From: Bradyrhizobium barranii subsp. apii
GTDB taxonomy: Bacteria > Pseudomonadota > Alphaproteobacteria > Rhizobiales > Xanthobacteraceae
DNA: 64,000 bases
NCBI RefSeq assembly: GCF_011516635.5
Contig: NZ_CP096255.1
Span: forward strand, 9,869,501 to 9,933,500
Reading direction: 5' to 3'
Shown here: positions 17,337-25,669 of the stretch, in pieces
Layout: each line of letters starts with the position of its first letter
Position numbering within the stretch: the stretch's first letter is position 1
Program-made: the position numbers and the translations under genes
Notes under the pieces: model-generated
What the model saw: the letters and a program-made list of their open reading frames with translations, nothing else
What the model was told of the DNA's origin: nothing
Database searches by the model: none

Positions 17337-18749
17337 TCAACTTCGTGCAGAGACGCGGCGCATCCACGCCAGAAATGCGGCGCAGATCGTGATTAACGCC
17401 GCAAACGCGGCGAGCGAAACGAAGAAGCCTGCGCGCGCCGATTGCAACGCTTCAACCGCAAAGAACGCCGCGCCGATTGCGGCCACTCCGGCTGCATTTC
17501 CGATCTGCGCCGTCGTGCCGTACATGCCGGACGCCGAGCCTGCCGCGACAGGCTTCACCGTCGAGAGCACCGCACCGGATAGCGGCGCCATCACCAGCCC
17601 CTGCCCGTAGCCGAAGATGATCATGACGAGTGCGAGCAGGATCGGCGTCGGCGCATCGATATAGCCCGTGACCAGCGCGAGTGCGGCGAGGCCCGCGATC
17701 TGCAACATGCAGCCTTCGATCAACACCTTGGTCCCGCGATGGCGCGCCCGCGCGCCGCTGTGACGCGACGCGACCACGAAAGCCAGCGCGAGCGGAATGA
17801 AGGCCATGCCGGCTGCGAGCGGTGGGATCTTCAGGCCGCGCTGCATGAACAGCGTCATGACGAGATAGAACGAGAGATTGGCGACGAAGAAAAAGAACGC
17901 TGCGCCGAGCCCACGCAGGAAGGCTGCATCGGACAGCAGCGTCAGATCGATCAGCGGCATGCCGCCGGCGCGCGCCACCGCATGCTCGAGCTTCAAGAAG
18001 ACGACAAGGATCGCGCCGCCGCTCGCCATCACGGCCCATAGCCACGGCGCCCAGCCGACATCGTGACCGAACAGCAGCGGTCCGATCAGGCACAACAGCC
18101 CCGCGAACAGCACCACGCTCCCCTTGATGTCGAGCCGCGTGCCGGCCCGGCGCGGCACCGACGGCATGATGCGCCAGGCGGCGGCCGCAATGACGAGGCC
18201 GCAGGGCACGTTGACGAAGAACACCGAGCGCCAGCCGGTACCGGCGAGGTCGATCGTGACCAGGAGACCCCCGAGCAGGAAGCCCGCGGCGCCCGCAAGC
18301 CCGAGCACGATGCCGTAGATGGCGAAAGCGCGGCTGCGCTGTTCGTCGGTGAAGAGCAGATGCAGCGTCGCCAGCACCTGCGGCACCATCAGCGCTGCAG
18401 TCGCGCCCTGCGCCAGCCGCGCGATGATCAGCTCCGCGCCCGATTGCGCCAGCCCGCACCACAGCGAGGTCACCGTGAAGCCGAGCACGCCGGCCAGGAA
18501 GACATTCTTCGTGCCGTGGATGTCGCCGAGGCGGCCGCCGGTGACGACCAGCGTGGCGTAGGCGATCAGATAGATCGCGATGACGGATTCGATCTGCGCC
18601 GGCGTCGCATGCAGGTCCGCCGCGATAGTGGGAATGGCGACGTTCACGATGAAGGCATCGACGCCGAACATGAACTGCGCGGCGACGACGATCGCCAACA
18701 CGCCCCAGCGGCGCGACGAATCGACTTGTTTTGTGACGGTTTGATGCAT
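17337..18749 (-). CDS. MFS transporter, DHA2/EmrB-QacA type, 470 aa
   Basis: Inner-membrane drug:proton antiporter-like protein of the major facilitator superfamily. It opens 'WGVLAIVVAAQFMFGVDAFIVNVAIPTIAADL', the TM1 motif of the 14-helix DHA2 group, followed by 'YLIAYATLVVTGGRLGDIHGTKNVFLAG' (motif A, GxLxDxxGxxxxxxxG) and a 'LGLAGAAGFLLGGLLV' motif C-like stretch. ATG 18749 (MHQTVTKQ) removes an unlikely upstream extension. It is divergent from the sthA remnant. Substrate unknown. Confidence 0.88.
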   Translation of the reverse strand: MHQTVTKQVDSSRRWGVLAIVVAAQFMFGVDAFIVNVAIPTIAADLHATPAQIESVIAIYLIAYATLVVTGGRLGDIHGTKNVFLAGVLGFTVTSLWCGLAQSGAELIIARLAQGATAALMVPQVLATLHLLFTDEQRSRAFAIYGIVLGLAGAAGFLLGGLLVTIDLAGTGWRSVFFVNVPCGLVIAAAAWRIMPSVPRRAGTRLDIKGSVVLFAGLLCLIGPLLFGHDVGWAPWLWAVMASGGAILVVFLKLEHAVARAGGMPLIDLTLLSDAAFLRGLGAAFFFFVANLSFYLVMTLFMQRGLKIPPLAAGMAFIPLALAFVVASRHSGARARHRGTKVLIEGCMLQIAGLAALALVTGYIDAPTPILLALVMIIFGYGQGLVMAPLSGAVLSTVKPVAAGSASGMYGTTAQIGNAAGVAAIGAAFFAVEALQSARAGFFVSLAAFAALITICAAFLAWMRRVSARS

Positions 18750-18897
18750 TTTCGCGCGAGCCTTCGGCGATTTATTTGGGCGCAAAACTCGCAGATCGGC
18801 GTCATCGGCGCGATTACCTCCGAGGTAGGACTTGCCGCTTTGGCCCGATTGCTGCATGGCAATTCCCGCTGGTTTTGCGGGCTCGGAAGTTTTCCGG

Positions 18898-20203
18898 ATG
18901 TACGACTACGACATGGTGGTGATCGGCTCGGGCCCGTCGGGGCGCCGGGCTGCGGTGCAATGTGCCAAGCTCGGCAAGGCCGTGCTGGTGGTGGAGAAGG
19001 GCCGGCGGGTCGGCGGCGTCTCGGTCCATACCGGGACGATTCCTTCAAAGACCCTGCGCGAGACCGTGCTCAATCTCTCCGGCTGGCGCGAGCGCGGCTT
19101 TTACGGCCGCTCCTACAAGGTGAAGCAGGACATCGCGGCGAGCGACCTGATGATCCGTCTTCAGAAGACGCTCGACCATGAGGTCGAGGTACTCGAGCAT
19201 CAGTTCAGCCGCAACCTGGTGCGCACCGCTCCTGATCGCCTGCGGCACGCGCCCGTTCCGCCCGGACTACGTGCCGTTCGACGGCACCACCGTGCTCGAC
19301 AGCGACGAGATCATCGAGCTGCCAAAGCTGCCGCGCAGCCTGGCTGTGATCGGCGCCGGCGTGATCGGCGTCGAATACGCCACCATCTTCAGCGCGCTCG
19401 ACGTGCCGGTGACCCTGATCGAACCGCGGCCGACCTTCCTCGATTTCATCGACAAGGAATTGATCGACGAATTCGTGCACGAGCTGCGCGACCGCAACGT
19501 CGCGCTGCGGCTCGGCGCCAAGGTCAACTCGATCGAAAAGACTGCGCAGGGTGGCATCGTCACGCATTTGTCGGACGGGCGGCACGTCACCACGGAAATG
19601 CTGCTGTTCGCGGCGGGGCGCGTCGGCGCCACCGATCGGCTCAACTTAGAGGCGGCCGGTATCGTCGTCGACCATCGCGGCCGCATCTCGGTCGATCCCG
19701 TGACCTTGCAGACCAGCGTGCCGCACATCTACGCCGCCGGTGACGTGATTGGCTTTCCGAGCCTCGCTTCCACCTCGATGGAGCAGGGACGCGTCGCCGC
19801 CTGCCACGCGCTCGGCATGGAGCCGCTCGCGCCGCCGGAGTTCTTCCCCTACGGCATCTATTCGGTGCCGGAGATATCGACGACGGGACTCACCGAAGAA
19901 GAGGTGCGCACGCGCGGCATTCCCTACGAGGTCGGCATCGCACGCTTCCGCGAGACCTCCCGCGGCCACATCATGGGGCTGAACAGCGGCATGATGAAGA
20001 TGATCTTCTCGACCAAGACGCGCCGGCTGCTCGGCGTGCACATCCTCGGCGAAGGCGCCACCGAGCTGATCCATATCGGCCAGGCCGTACTGAACCTCAA
20101 AGGCACCATCGACTATTTCATCCAGAACACGTTCAACTATCCGACGCTGGCGGAGGCGTACAAGATCGCCGGGCTGGATGCGTGGAACAGGATGACGCGG
20201 TAA
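18898..20203 (+). pseudogene. sthA: Soluble NAD(P) transhydrogenase gene broken by an internal out-of-frame deletion
   Basis: Intact SthA is a cytosolic FAD enzyme that interconverts NADPH and NADH. The N-terminal part (MYDYDMVVIGSGPSGRRAA, then 'GTIPSKTLRE') is in frame from ATG 18898 to about 19225. The rest ('LLIACGTRPFRPDYVPFDG', 'VIGAGVIGVEYATIF', 'TFNYPTLAEAYKIAGLDAWNRM') is in another frame from about 19229 to the stop at 20203. Compared with SthA from memory, about 30-35 residues between 'HQFSRN' and 'LIACGTRP' are missing as well as the frame. The single-Cys-less redox region (GGVSVHTGTIPSK) separates it from dihydrolipoamide dehydrogenases. Confidence 0.85.
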
Positions 20204-20223
20204 TCTTCTCCTCGCCCTCTTCT

Positions 20224-20309
20224 CGTCATGCCCGGGCTTGTCCCGGGCATCCACGTTCTTCGTAGCGCCGCAAAGGTCGTGGATGGCCGGGACAAGCCCG
20301 GCCATGACG
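20224..20309. repeat. Dispersed palindromic repeat, family A, copy 2
   Basis: CGTCATGCCCGGGCTTGTCC on the left and its inverted GGACAAGCCCGGCCATGACG on the right, with 'CATCCACGTTCTT' and 'GTGGATGG' inner arms. Matches 1162-1287 without that copy's extra bases. Confidence 0.85.
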
Positions 20310-20474
20310 GTGTGGAAGCGTCTGCACGCAAGAATGGGGAGAAGGAGAAGAGAGTGGTCTTCGCTGCGCATGCCTGCATTCCGCTGCGCGGGACATCGCG
20401 CGATTGCGTTCAGTGCCCCCAGCACGTAGCCTCCGCACACCCAACAAACAGAAAATTCAGCCGGAGAGAACGCC

Positions 20475-21710
20475 ATGGCGCGCCTGAAGTTCGGAGCCTT
20501 CCTTGCCCCGCATCACCCGATCGGGGAACATCCGATGCTCCAGTTCCGGCGCGATCTCGACCTGGTCGAGCAGCTCGACGCGCTCGGTTATGACGAGTTC
20601 TGGTGCGGCGAGCACCATTCCTCCGGCTGGGAGATGATCGCCTCGCCCGAGATGTTTCTGGCCGCGGCCGGCGAGCGCACCAAGCGGATCAAGCTCGGCA
20701 CCGGCGTGGTGTCGCTGCCCTATCATCATCCCTTCAACGTCGCCCAGCGCATGGTGCAGCTCGACCACATGACCGGCGGCCGCGCCATTTTCGGCTCCGG
20801 TCCCGGCGCGCTGGCGTCGGACGCGCACACGCTCGGCATCGACCCGATGACGCAGCGCGACCGCCAGGACGAGGCGATCGGCGTGACCCGCCGCCTGTTC
20901 AACGGCGAGCGCGTCACCGCGAAGAGCGACTGGTTCACCATGAACGACGCCGCGCTCCAGATCCTGCCCTTGCAGGAGGAGATGCCGTTCGTCGTGGCCT
21001 CGCAGATCTCGCCCTCGGGCATGACGCTCGCCGGCAAATACGGCATCGGCATCATCTCGCTGGGCTCGATGACGACGCAGGGCTTGATGTCCCTGCAACA
21101 GCAATGGCAGTTCGCCGAGGACGCCGCCAAGAAGCACGGCACCAAGGTGGATCGGGCGAACTGGCGCGTGCTGCTGACCTGCCACCTCGCCGAGACCCGC
21201 GAGCAGGCCCGCCGCGAAGCCGGCGCCGGCCTGATGCGCTGGCACAACGAATATAATGTCGGCACGCTGCAGCGGCCGGGCCTGACCGCGTTCGCCTCGC
21301 CCGACGAGGCCGTGGACAAGACCGCTTTCGTCGACGGTGCGGCCTCCGTGATCGGTACGCCCGACGACCTCGTCAAGATGATCAAGAACGTGATGCAGGT
21401 GTCGGGCGGCGTCGGCGCCGTGATCGGCTTCGTGCACGATTGGGCCAATCCCGAAAATACCCGCCGAAGCTGGGACCTGGTGGCGCGCTACGTCGTGCCG
21501 GAGATCAACGGCTATATCGACGGACTGCGCAAGTCGCAAAAGTTCGTGATCGAGAACCGCGCGATCTTCGAACGCGCCGGGCAGGCCGTGATGGCGAAGA
21601 TCATGGAGAACGAGAAGGCTGCAGAGGCCTTGAAGGTGACCGGCGCCGGCCGCGTCGCCATTCCCGCCGTCAACGCCCCGGATTTGCAGAAGGAAGCGGC
21701 GAAGCGGTAG
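20475..21710 (+). CDS. LLM-class flavin-dependent monooxygenase (limonene monooxygenase-like), 411 aa
   Basis: Bacterial luciferase-like FMN-dependent monooxygenase. The TIM-barrel signature is visible: 'KFGAFLAPHHPIGEHPMLQFRRDLDLVEQLDALGYDEFWCGEHHS', 'TKRIKLGTGVVSLPYHHPFNVAQRMVQLDHMTGGRAIFGSGPG' and 'GTPDDLVKMIKN'. The branch often annotated as limonene 1,2-monooxygenase has this N-terminus, but the substrate is not proven. ATG 20475 follows GGAGAG. The P450 gene lies about 140 bases downstream on the same strand, so the two oxygenases may act in one catabolic route (inference). Confidence 0.87.
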   Translation: MARLKFGAFLAPHHPIGEHPMLQFRRDLDLVEQLDALGYDEFWCGEHHSSGWEMIASPEMFLAAAGERTKRIKLGTGVVSLPYHHPFNVAQRMVQLDHMTGGRAIFGSGPGALASDAHTLGIDPMTQRDRQDEAIGVTRRLFNGERVTAKSDWFTMNDAALQILPLQEEMPFVVASQISPSGMTLAGKYGIGIISLGSMTTQGLMSLQQQWQFAEDAAKKHGTKVDRANWRVLLTCHLAETREQARREAGAGLMRWHNEYNVGTLQRPGLTAFASPDEAVDKTAFVDGAASVIGTPDDLVKMIKNVMQVSGGVGAVIGFVHDWANPENTRRSWDLVARYVVPEINGYIDGLRKSQKFVIENRAIFERAGQAVMAKIMENEKAAEALKVTGAGRVAIPAVNAPDLQKEAAKR

Positions 21711-21848
21711 GCCCGTCGGAACTACGCTTGTAACGACGTTCACAAGAAAGTCATACCGGCCTGTGCTATGCTGACCCCGGTCAGCTGGCGCGGGTCGTAG
21801 TCATCTGTGTTCGCGCGCCTGTTCGGTCGGTCAACCGGAGCAATCGTC

Positions 21849-23222
21849 ATGTCGATGCAGACTGTCGCCCCTGCGCTTCCGTTCACCGCACCCAGGCGCA
21901 ACGAGCTGACGCACATCCCCGGCGACGCGGGCTGGCCGATCATCGGCAAGACCTTTCAGGTGCTCTCCGATCCCAAGGGACATATCGAAGCGAACGGCGC
22001 CAAATACGGCCCGGTCTACCGCACCCATATTTTCGGCGAGACCAATGTCGTGCTGCTCGGGCCCGAGGCCAACGAGCTCGTGCTGTTCGACCAGCAAAAG
22101 CTGTTCTCGTCGACACACGGCTGGAACAAGGTGCTGGGCCTGTTGTTTCCGCGCGGCCTGATGCTGCTCGATTTCGACGAGCACCGGCTGCATCGCAAGG
22201 CGCTGTCGGTCGCGTTCAAGTCGGGGCCGATGAAGTCGTACCTGAGCGATCTCGACCACGGCATCGCCGCGCGCGTCGCGCAGTGGAAGGCGAAGCCCGG
22301 CGAGATGAAGCTCTATCCGGCGATGAAGCAGCTCACGCTCGACCTCGCGGCGGCGTCGTTCCTCGGTGCCGATATCGGGCCGGAGGTCGACGAGATCAAC
22401 CGCGCGTTCGTCGACATGGTCGCGGCCGCGGTCGCCCCGATCCGCCGGCCGCTGCCGGGCACGCAGATGGCGGCCGGCGTGAAGGGACGCAAGCGCATCG
22501 TGGCCTATTTCCGCGAGCAGATCCCGCTGAGACGCGGCAATCACGGCGGCGACGATCTGTTCTCGCAGCTCTGCCGCGCCACCCACGAGGATGGCGCCCT
22601 GCTCTCCGAGCAGGACATCATCGACCATATGAGCTTCCTGATGATGGCGGCGCACGACACGCTGACCTCGTCGCTGACCTCCTTCATCGGCGAGCTCGCC
22701 GCCAATCCGGACTGGCAGGACAGGCTGCGCGCAGAGGTTCTTGCGCTGGGGCTCGCACCGGGTTCGCCGAGCAGCTTCGACGACCTCGAAAAAATGCCGC
22801 TGTCGGAGATGGCGTTCAAGGAGGCCCTGCGGATCAAGCCGCCGGTGCCGTCGATGCCGCGCCGTGCGATGCGCGATTTCACCTTCAAGGGTTTTACGAT
22901 TCCGGCCGGCACCGCCGTCGGCGTCAATCCGCTCTACACCCACCACATGAAGGACATCTGGCCGGAGCCGGATCGCTTCGATCCCCTGCGCTTCACCGAG
23001 GAAGCCCAGCGCAACCGGCATCGCTTTGCCTGGGTGCCGTTCGGCGGCGGCGCGCATATGTGCCTCGGCCTGCACTTCGCCTACATGCAGGCGAAGTGCT
23101 TTGCCCGGCACTTTTTGCAGAACCTCGAAGTATCGCTGGAGCCGGGCTACAAGCCGGACTGGCAGATGTGGCCGATCCCGAAGCCGCGGGATGGCTTGAG
23201 GGTGCGGGTGAAGGCGGTGTAG
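21849..23222 (+). CDS. Cytochrome P450, 457 aa
   Basis: Heme-thiolate monooxygenase, soluble. The I-helix oxygen motif is AAHDT, the ExxR motif is in 'FKEALRIKPP' and the heme-binding loop FGGGAHMCLG carries the axial Cys405. 'PEPDRFDPLRFT' is the conserved PxRF-type segment. There is no signal anchor. The start at ATG 21849 (MSMQTVAPALPFT) is preferred to the frame start at 21807. No ferredoxin or reductase gene is adjacent, so electron partners must be elsewhere. It resembles the CYP120/CYP26-like branch by general look only. Confidence 0.9.
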   Translation: MSMQTVAPALPFTAPRRNELTHIPGDAGWPIIGKTFQVLSDPKGHIEANGAKYGPVYRTHIFGETNVVLLGPEANELVLFDQQKLFSSTHGWNKVLGLLFPRGLMLLDFDEHRLHRKALSVAFKSGPMKSYLSDLDHGIAARVAQWKAKPGEMKLYPAMKQLTLDLAAASFLGADIGPEVDEINRAFVDMVAAAVAPIRRPLPGTQMAAGVKGRKRIVAYFREQIPLRRGNHGGDDLFSQLCRATHEDGALLSEQDIIDHMSFLMMAAHDTLTSSLTSFIGELAANPDWQDRLRAEVLALGLAPGSPSSFDDLEKMPLSEMAFKEALRIKPPVPSMPRRAMRDFTFKGFTIPAGTAVGVNPLYTHHMKDIWPEPDRFDPLRFTEEAQRNRHRFAWVPFGGGAHMCLGLHFAYMQAKCFARHFLQNLEVSLEPGYKPDWQMWPIPKPRDGLRVRVKAV

Positions 23223-23232
23223 GCGCCCTCGC

Positions 23233-23318
23233 CGTCATTGCGAGCGAAGCGAAGCAATCCAGGCTGTTTCCGCGGAAACAGCCTGGATTGCTTCGTCGCT
23301 TCGCTCCTCGCAATGACG
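23233..23318. repeat. Dispersed palindromic repeat, family D, copy 1
   Basis: CGTCATTGCGAGCGAAGCG, then AAGCAATCCAGGCTGTTTCC and the exact inverse back to CGCAATGACG. The central 50 bases form an almost perfect hairpin around CCGCGG. Second copy at 58385-58473. Confidence 0.88.
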
Positions 23319-23349
23319 AAAGTTGCAGAGATATCGCGGGCTCAACTCT

Positions 23350-23480
23350 CGTGCCCCGGACGCGCTGCAGCGCTTGCGCCCCTGCGCAGAGCCGGGACCC
23401 AGCAAGCCAGAGGGTAAGCTGCGGATAGATGGGCCCCGGCTCTGCGGAGCGGCACTTCACGCCGCACCGCATCCGGGGCT
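23350..23480. repeat. Palindromic intergenic element, family F (single copy here)
   Basis: Outer arms GCCCCGGA and TCCGGGGC. Inner arms GCGCAGAGCCGGG and CCCCGGCTCTGCGGAG. It is built like the other repeat families, so probably dispersed in the genome, but only one copy is in this window. Confidence 0.6.
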
Positions 23481-23493
23481 CGAGACCTATCCG

Positions 23494-24330
23494 CTACGCC
23501 TCATCAAACGCCTTGCGCAACGCTGACAATCCCTGCTGCTGCTGGCTCCAGTTGCGACCGCCGGTGATGGCGCCGTCGATGACGAGGTCGTGGCCGTTGA
23601 TGAAGCTCGACTCGTCGCTCGCCAGGAACACCGCGGCAAGGGCGATGTCATCAGGAATGCCGGCGCGCGGGATCGGCTGCGCGGTCTTGTAGATATCGCG
23701 CATCACCGCCGGCGTCTTCTCGGCGGCCTCTGTCGACAGCCCCAGCGCCTTGCCGAAAATGCCGGTCGCGATCGCGCCGGGCGAGATCGAGTTGACCCGC
23801 ACGTTGGACTCGCCGAGCTCCATCGCCACGCATTTGGTGAGATGGATCACCGCCGCCTTGGCCGCGCCATAGACGACCGAGGAGGAAAAGCCGGCGAGAC
23901 GGCCTGCGATGCTGCCATTGTTGATGATGCTGCCAGACCCCTGCTTCTTCATGACGGGCGCGGCATGCTTCATGCCGAGCATGACGCTGCGCACCAAGGT
24001 CGCCATCGCCGCGTCGAACCGCTCGACATCGAGGCCTTCGATGCCCCCGGTCTGCGCCGGGCCGCCGGCATTGTTGAACAGGCAGTCGATCCGGCCGAAT
24101 TTCTCCACCGCGAGCGCGATCAGCGCCTGCATCTGCGCTTCGACCGTCACGTCGGTCTGGCGAAAGATGCAGGCGGCCCCGAGCTGCTTCGCCAGCGCCT
24201 CGCCTTCCGGTATGCGCCGCCCCGCGATCACAATTTTGGCACCTTCAGCAACGAAGACTTCCGCGGTACGCAGGCCGATCCCGCTCGTCGCGCCCGTAAT
24301 CACTGCAACCTTGCCATCCAGCCTGCCCAT
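23494..24330 (-). CDS. SDR family oxidoreductase, 278 aa
   Basis: Classical short-chain dehydrogenase/reductase with NAD(P) as cofactor. The Rossmann motif is 'VITGATSGIGLRTAEVF' (TGxxxGIG), the NNAG motif is in 'FNNAGGP', the catalytic Ser is in 'INNGSIAG' and YGAAK supplies Tyr and Lys. The C-terminus 'PRAGIPDDIALAAVFLASDESSFINGHDLVIDGAITGG' is standard. Arg in 'AGRR' suggests NADP or NAD ambiguity. Convergent with the P450 gene across repeats D and F. Substrate unknown. Confidence 0.9.
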   Translation of the reverse strand: MGRLDGKVAVITGATSGIGLRTAEVFVAEGAKIVIAGRRIPEGEALAKQLGAACIFRQTDVTVEAQMQALIALAVEKFGRIDCLFNNAGGPAQTGGIEGLDVERFDAAMATLVRSVMLGMKHAAPVMKKQGSGSIINNGSIAGRLAGFSSSVVYGAAKAAVIHLTKCVAMELGESNVRVNSISPGAIATGIFGKALGLSTEAAEKTPAVMRDIYKTAQPIPRAGIPDDIALAAVFLASDESSFINGHDLVIDGAITGGRNWSQQQQGLSALRKAFDEA

Positions 24331-24509
24331 GGAATGTTCCTGTTTTCGAATGATTTGATGTCAAATGGCGGACGCCGATCGATCTCGGCGCCGCGACAGT
24401 CACTATTCCTGCCGGTCTGCGACAAGGCAAGCTTTGCTTGTGCATGCGACATGCGTAACATTCCCGCTCCTTTCTCGATTTACGCGCGCATAGCGCAACC
24501 GGGCCGGGC

Positions 24510-25472
24510 ATGGAGAAGCTGATCGACGAATTCCGCAAGGGCTGGCAGGGCGTGGCAGCGCCATCGCTCGCTCTGAGCCTCGGCTTCGCGGTCGCCTGCC
24601 TGCTGGTTGCGACGGTGGCGCGCTGGGGTCTCGCGCATGTGCGGCCCGACGTCTACTTCACCCCGTACTTTCCGGCCGTGTTCTTTGCCGCCGCATTCGG
24701 CGGCTTGCGGATCGGCATCATCACCGCGCTGGTCGGCGGCGTGCTCGGCGTCGTCGTCAATTTCAGCGACGCTCTTGCCGATCGCTCCAGGTTCACCTTG
24801 CTGACCCTTTATTGGGGCGTCTCCGCCCTCACGATCTGGGGCGTCGAGCATTATCGCGGGATGCTGGCGGAACAGCGCCGGATTTCCAAACGCCTGATCG
24901 AGGAAGAAGAATACCGCAAGCTGCTGGTCGACGAGCTCCAGCACCGGCTGAAGAACAAGCTGTCGACCGCGCACGCCGTGCTGCACCAGGTGCTGCACGA
25001 CCAGCCGCAGGTCTGGGCCCGGATCGATCCGCGGCTACGGTCGCTGGCTGCAACCGACGATCTGATCTCGCGGATCGACAAGGGCGGCTGCGATATCCGC
25101 GATCTCCTGATCGCGGAGCTCGGACCTTACGGCCATGTCCGCTTCACGCTCAACGGCGACCGGCTGTTCCTGCCGCCGAAGCTCGCGGTCACGTCCCTGA
25201 TGTTTCACGAGCTCGCCACCAACGCGGGCAAATATGGTGCGTTCTCCGCGCCGCGCGGATTATTGCAGGTGTCGTGGACCGTCAGCGGCGACCGTCTGAC
25301 CGTCACCTGGGACGAAACCGAGGGTCCGAGCATCGACAAGGTCTCCGAGCCCGGCTTCGGCACCAAGCTGCTGAAGTCGGCGCTGTCGGCTTTCGACGGC
25401 AAGTCCGAGGTCTCGTATCTCAAGACCGGCCTGCATTGCATCATGCAATGCCGCATCCCGCAGAACGGTTAG
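24510..25472 (+). CDS. Membrane HWE/HisKA_2-type sensor histidine kinase, 320 aa
   Basis: Three or four hydrophobic segments (about residues 17-40, 52-85 and 95-112) look like a DUF4118-type membrane module. A coiled linker 'RRISKRLIEEEEYRKLLVDE' leads to the HisKA_2/HWE phospho-acceptor His145 in 'DELQHRLKNKLSTAHAVL'. The ATPase domain has 'LMFHELATNAGKYGAFSA' (N box), 'TWDETEGPSI' and 'FGTKLL'. Kinases of this kind in alphaproteobacteria feed the general stress response or single-domain regulators; no partner gene is adjacent. Confidence 0.85.
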   Translation: MEKLIDEFRKGWQGVAAPSLALSLGFAVACLLVATVARWGLAHVRPDVYFTPYFPAVFFAAAFGGLRIGIITALVGGVLGVVVNFSDALADRSRFTLLTLYWGVSALTIWGVEHYRGMLAEQRRISKRLIEEEEYRKLLVDELQHRLKNKLSTAHAVLHQVLHDQPQVWARIDPRLRSLAATDDLISRIDKGGCDIRDLLIAELGPYGHVRFTLNGDRLFLPPKLAVTSLMFHELATNAGKYGAFSAPRGLLQVSWTVSGDRLTVTWDETEGPSIDKVSEPGFGTKLLKSALSAFDGKSEVSYLKTGLHCIMQCRIPQNG

Positions 25473-25669
25473 ACGCGTCACGAGCGCAAGAGACGCGCGC
25501 TCCGCTCGCAGTTTCGCTGCGCGCGTTGACGCTCCGTTAATGACGATGGGTCGGGCGCGTCGCATCGCCGCAAAACACCCCCGTATTTCTCCGTACCCCT
25601 TAACCAAACCTAAGAGGGAACTGCGCAAGATCGCGTCCATTGCAAAGGCGCGCTGAAACAACAAGATTC

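Noticed and set aside
18898..20203. Dihydrolipoamide dehydrogenase
   Set aside because: The redox CxxxxC pair is missing (GGVSVHTGTIPSK), which fits soluble transhydrogenase instead.
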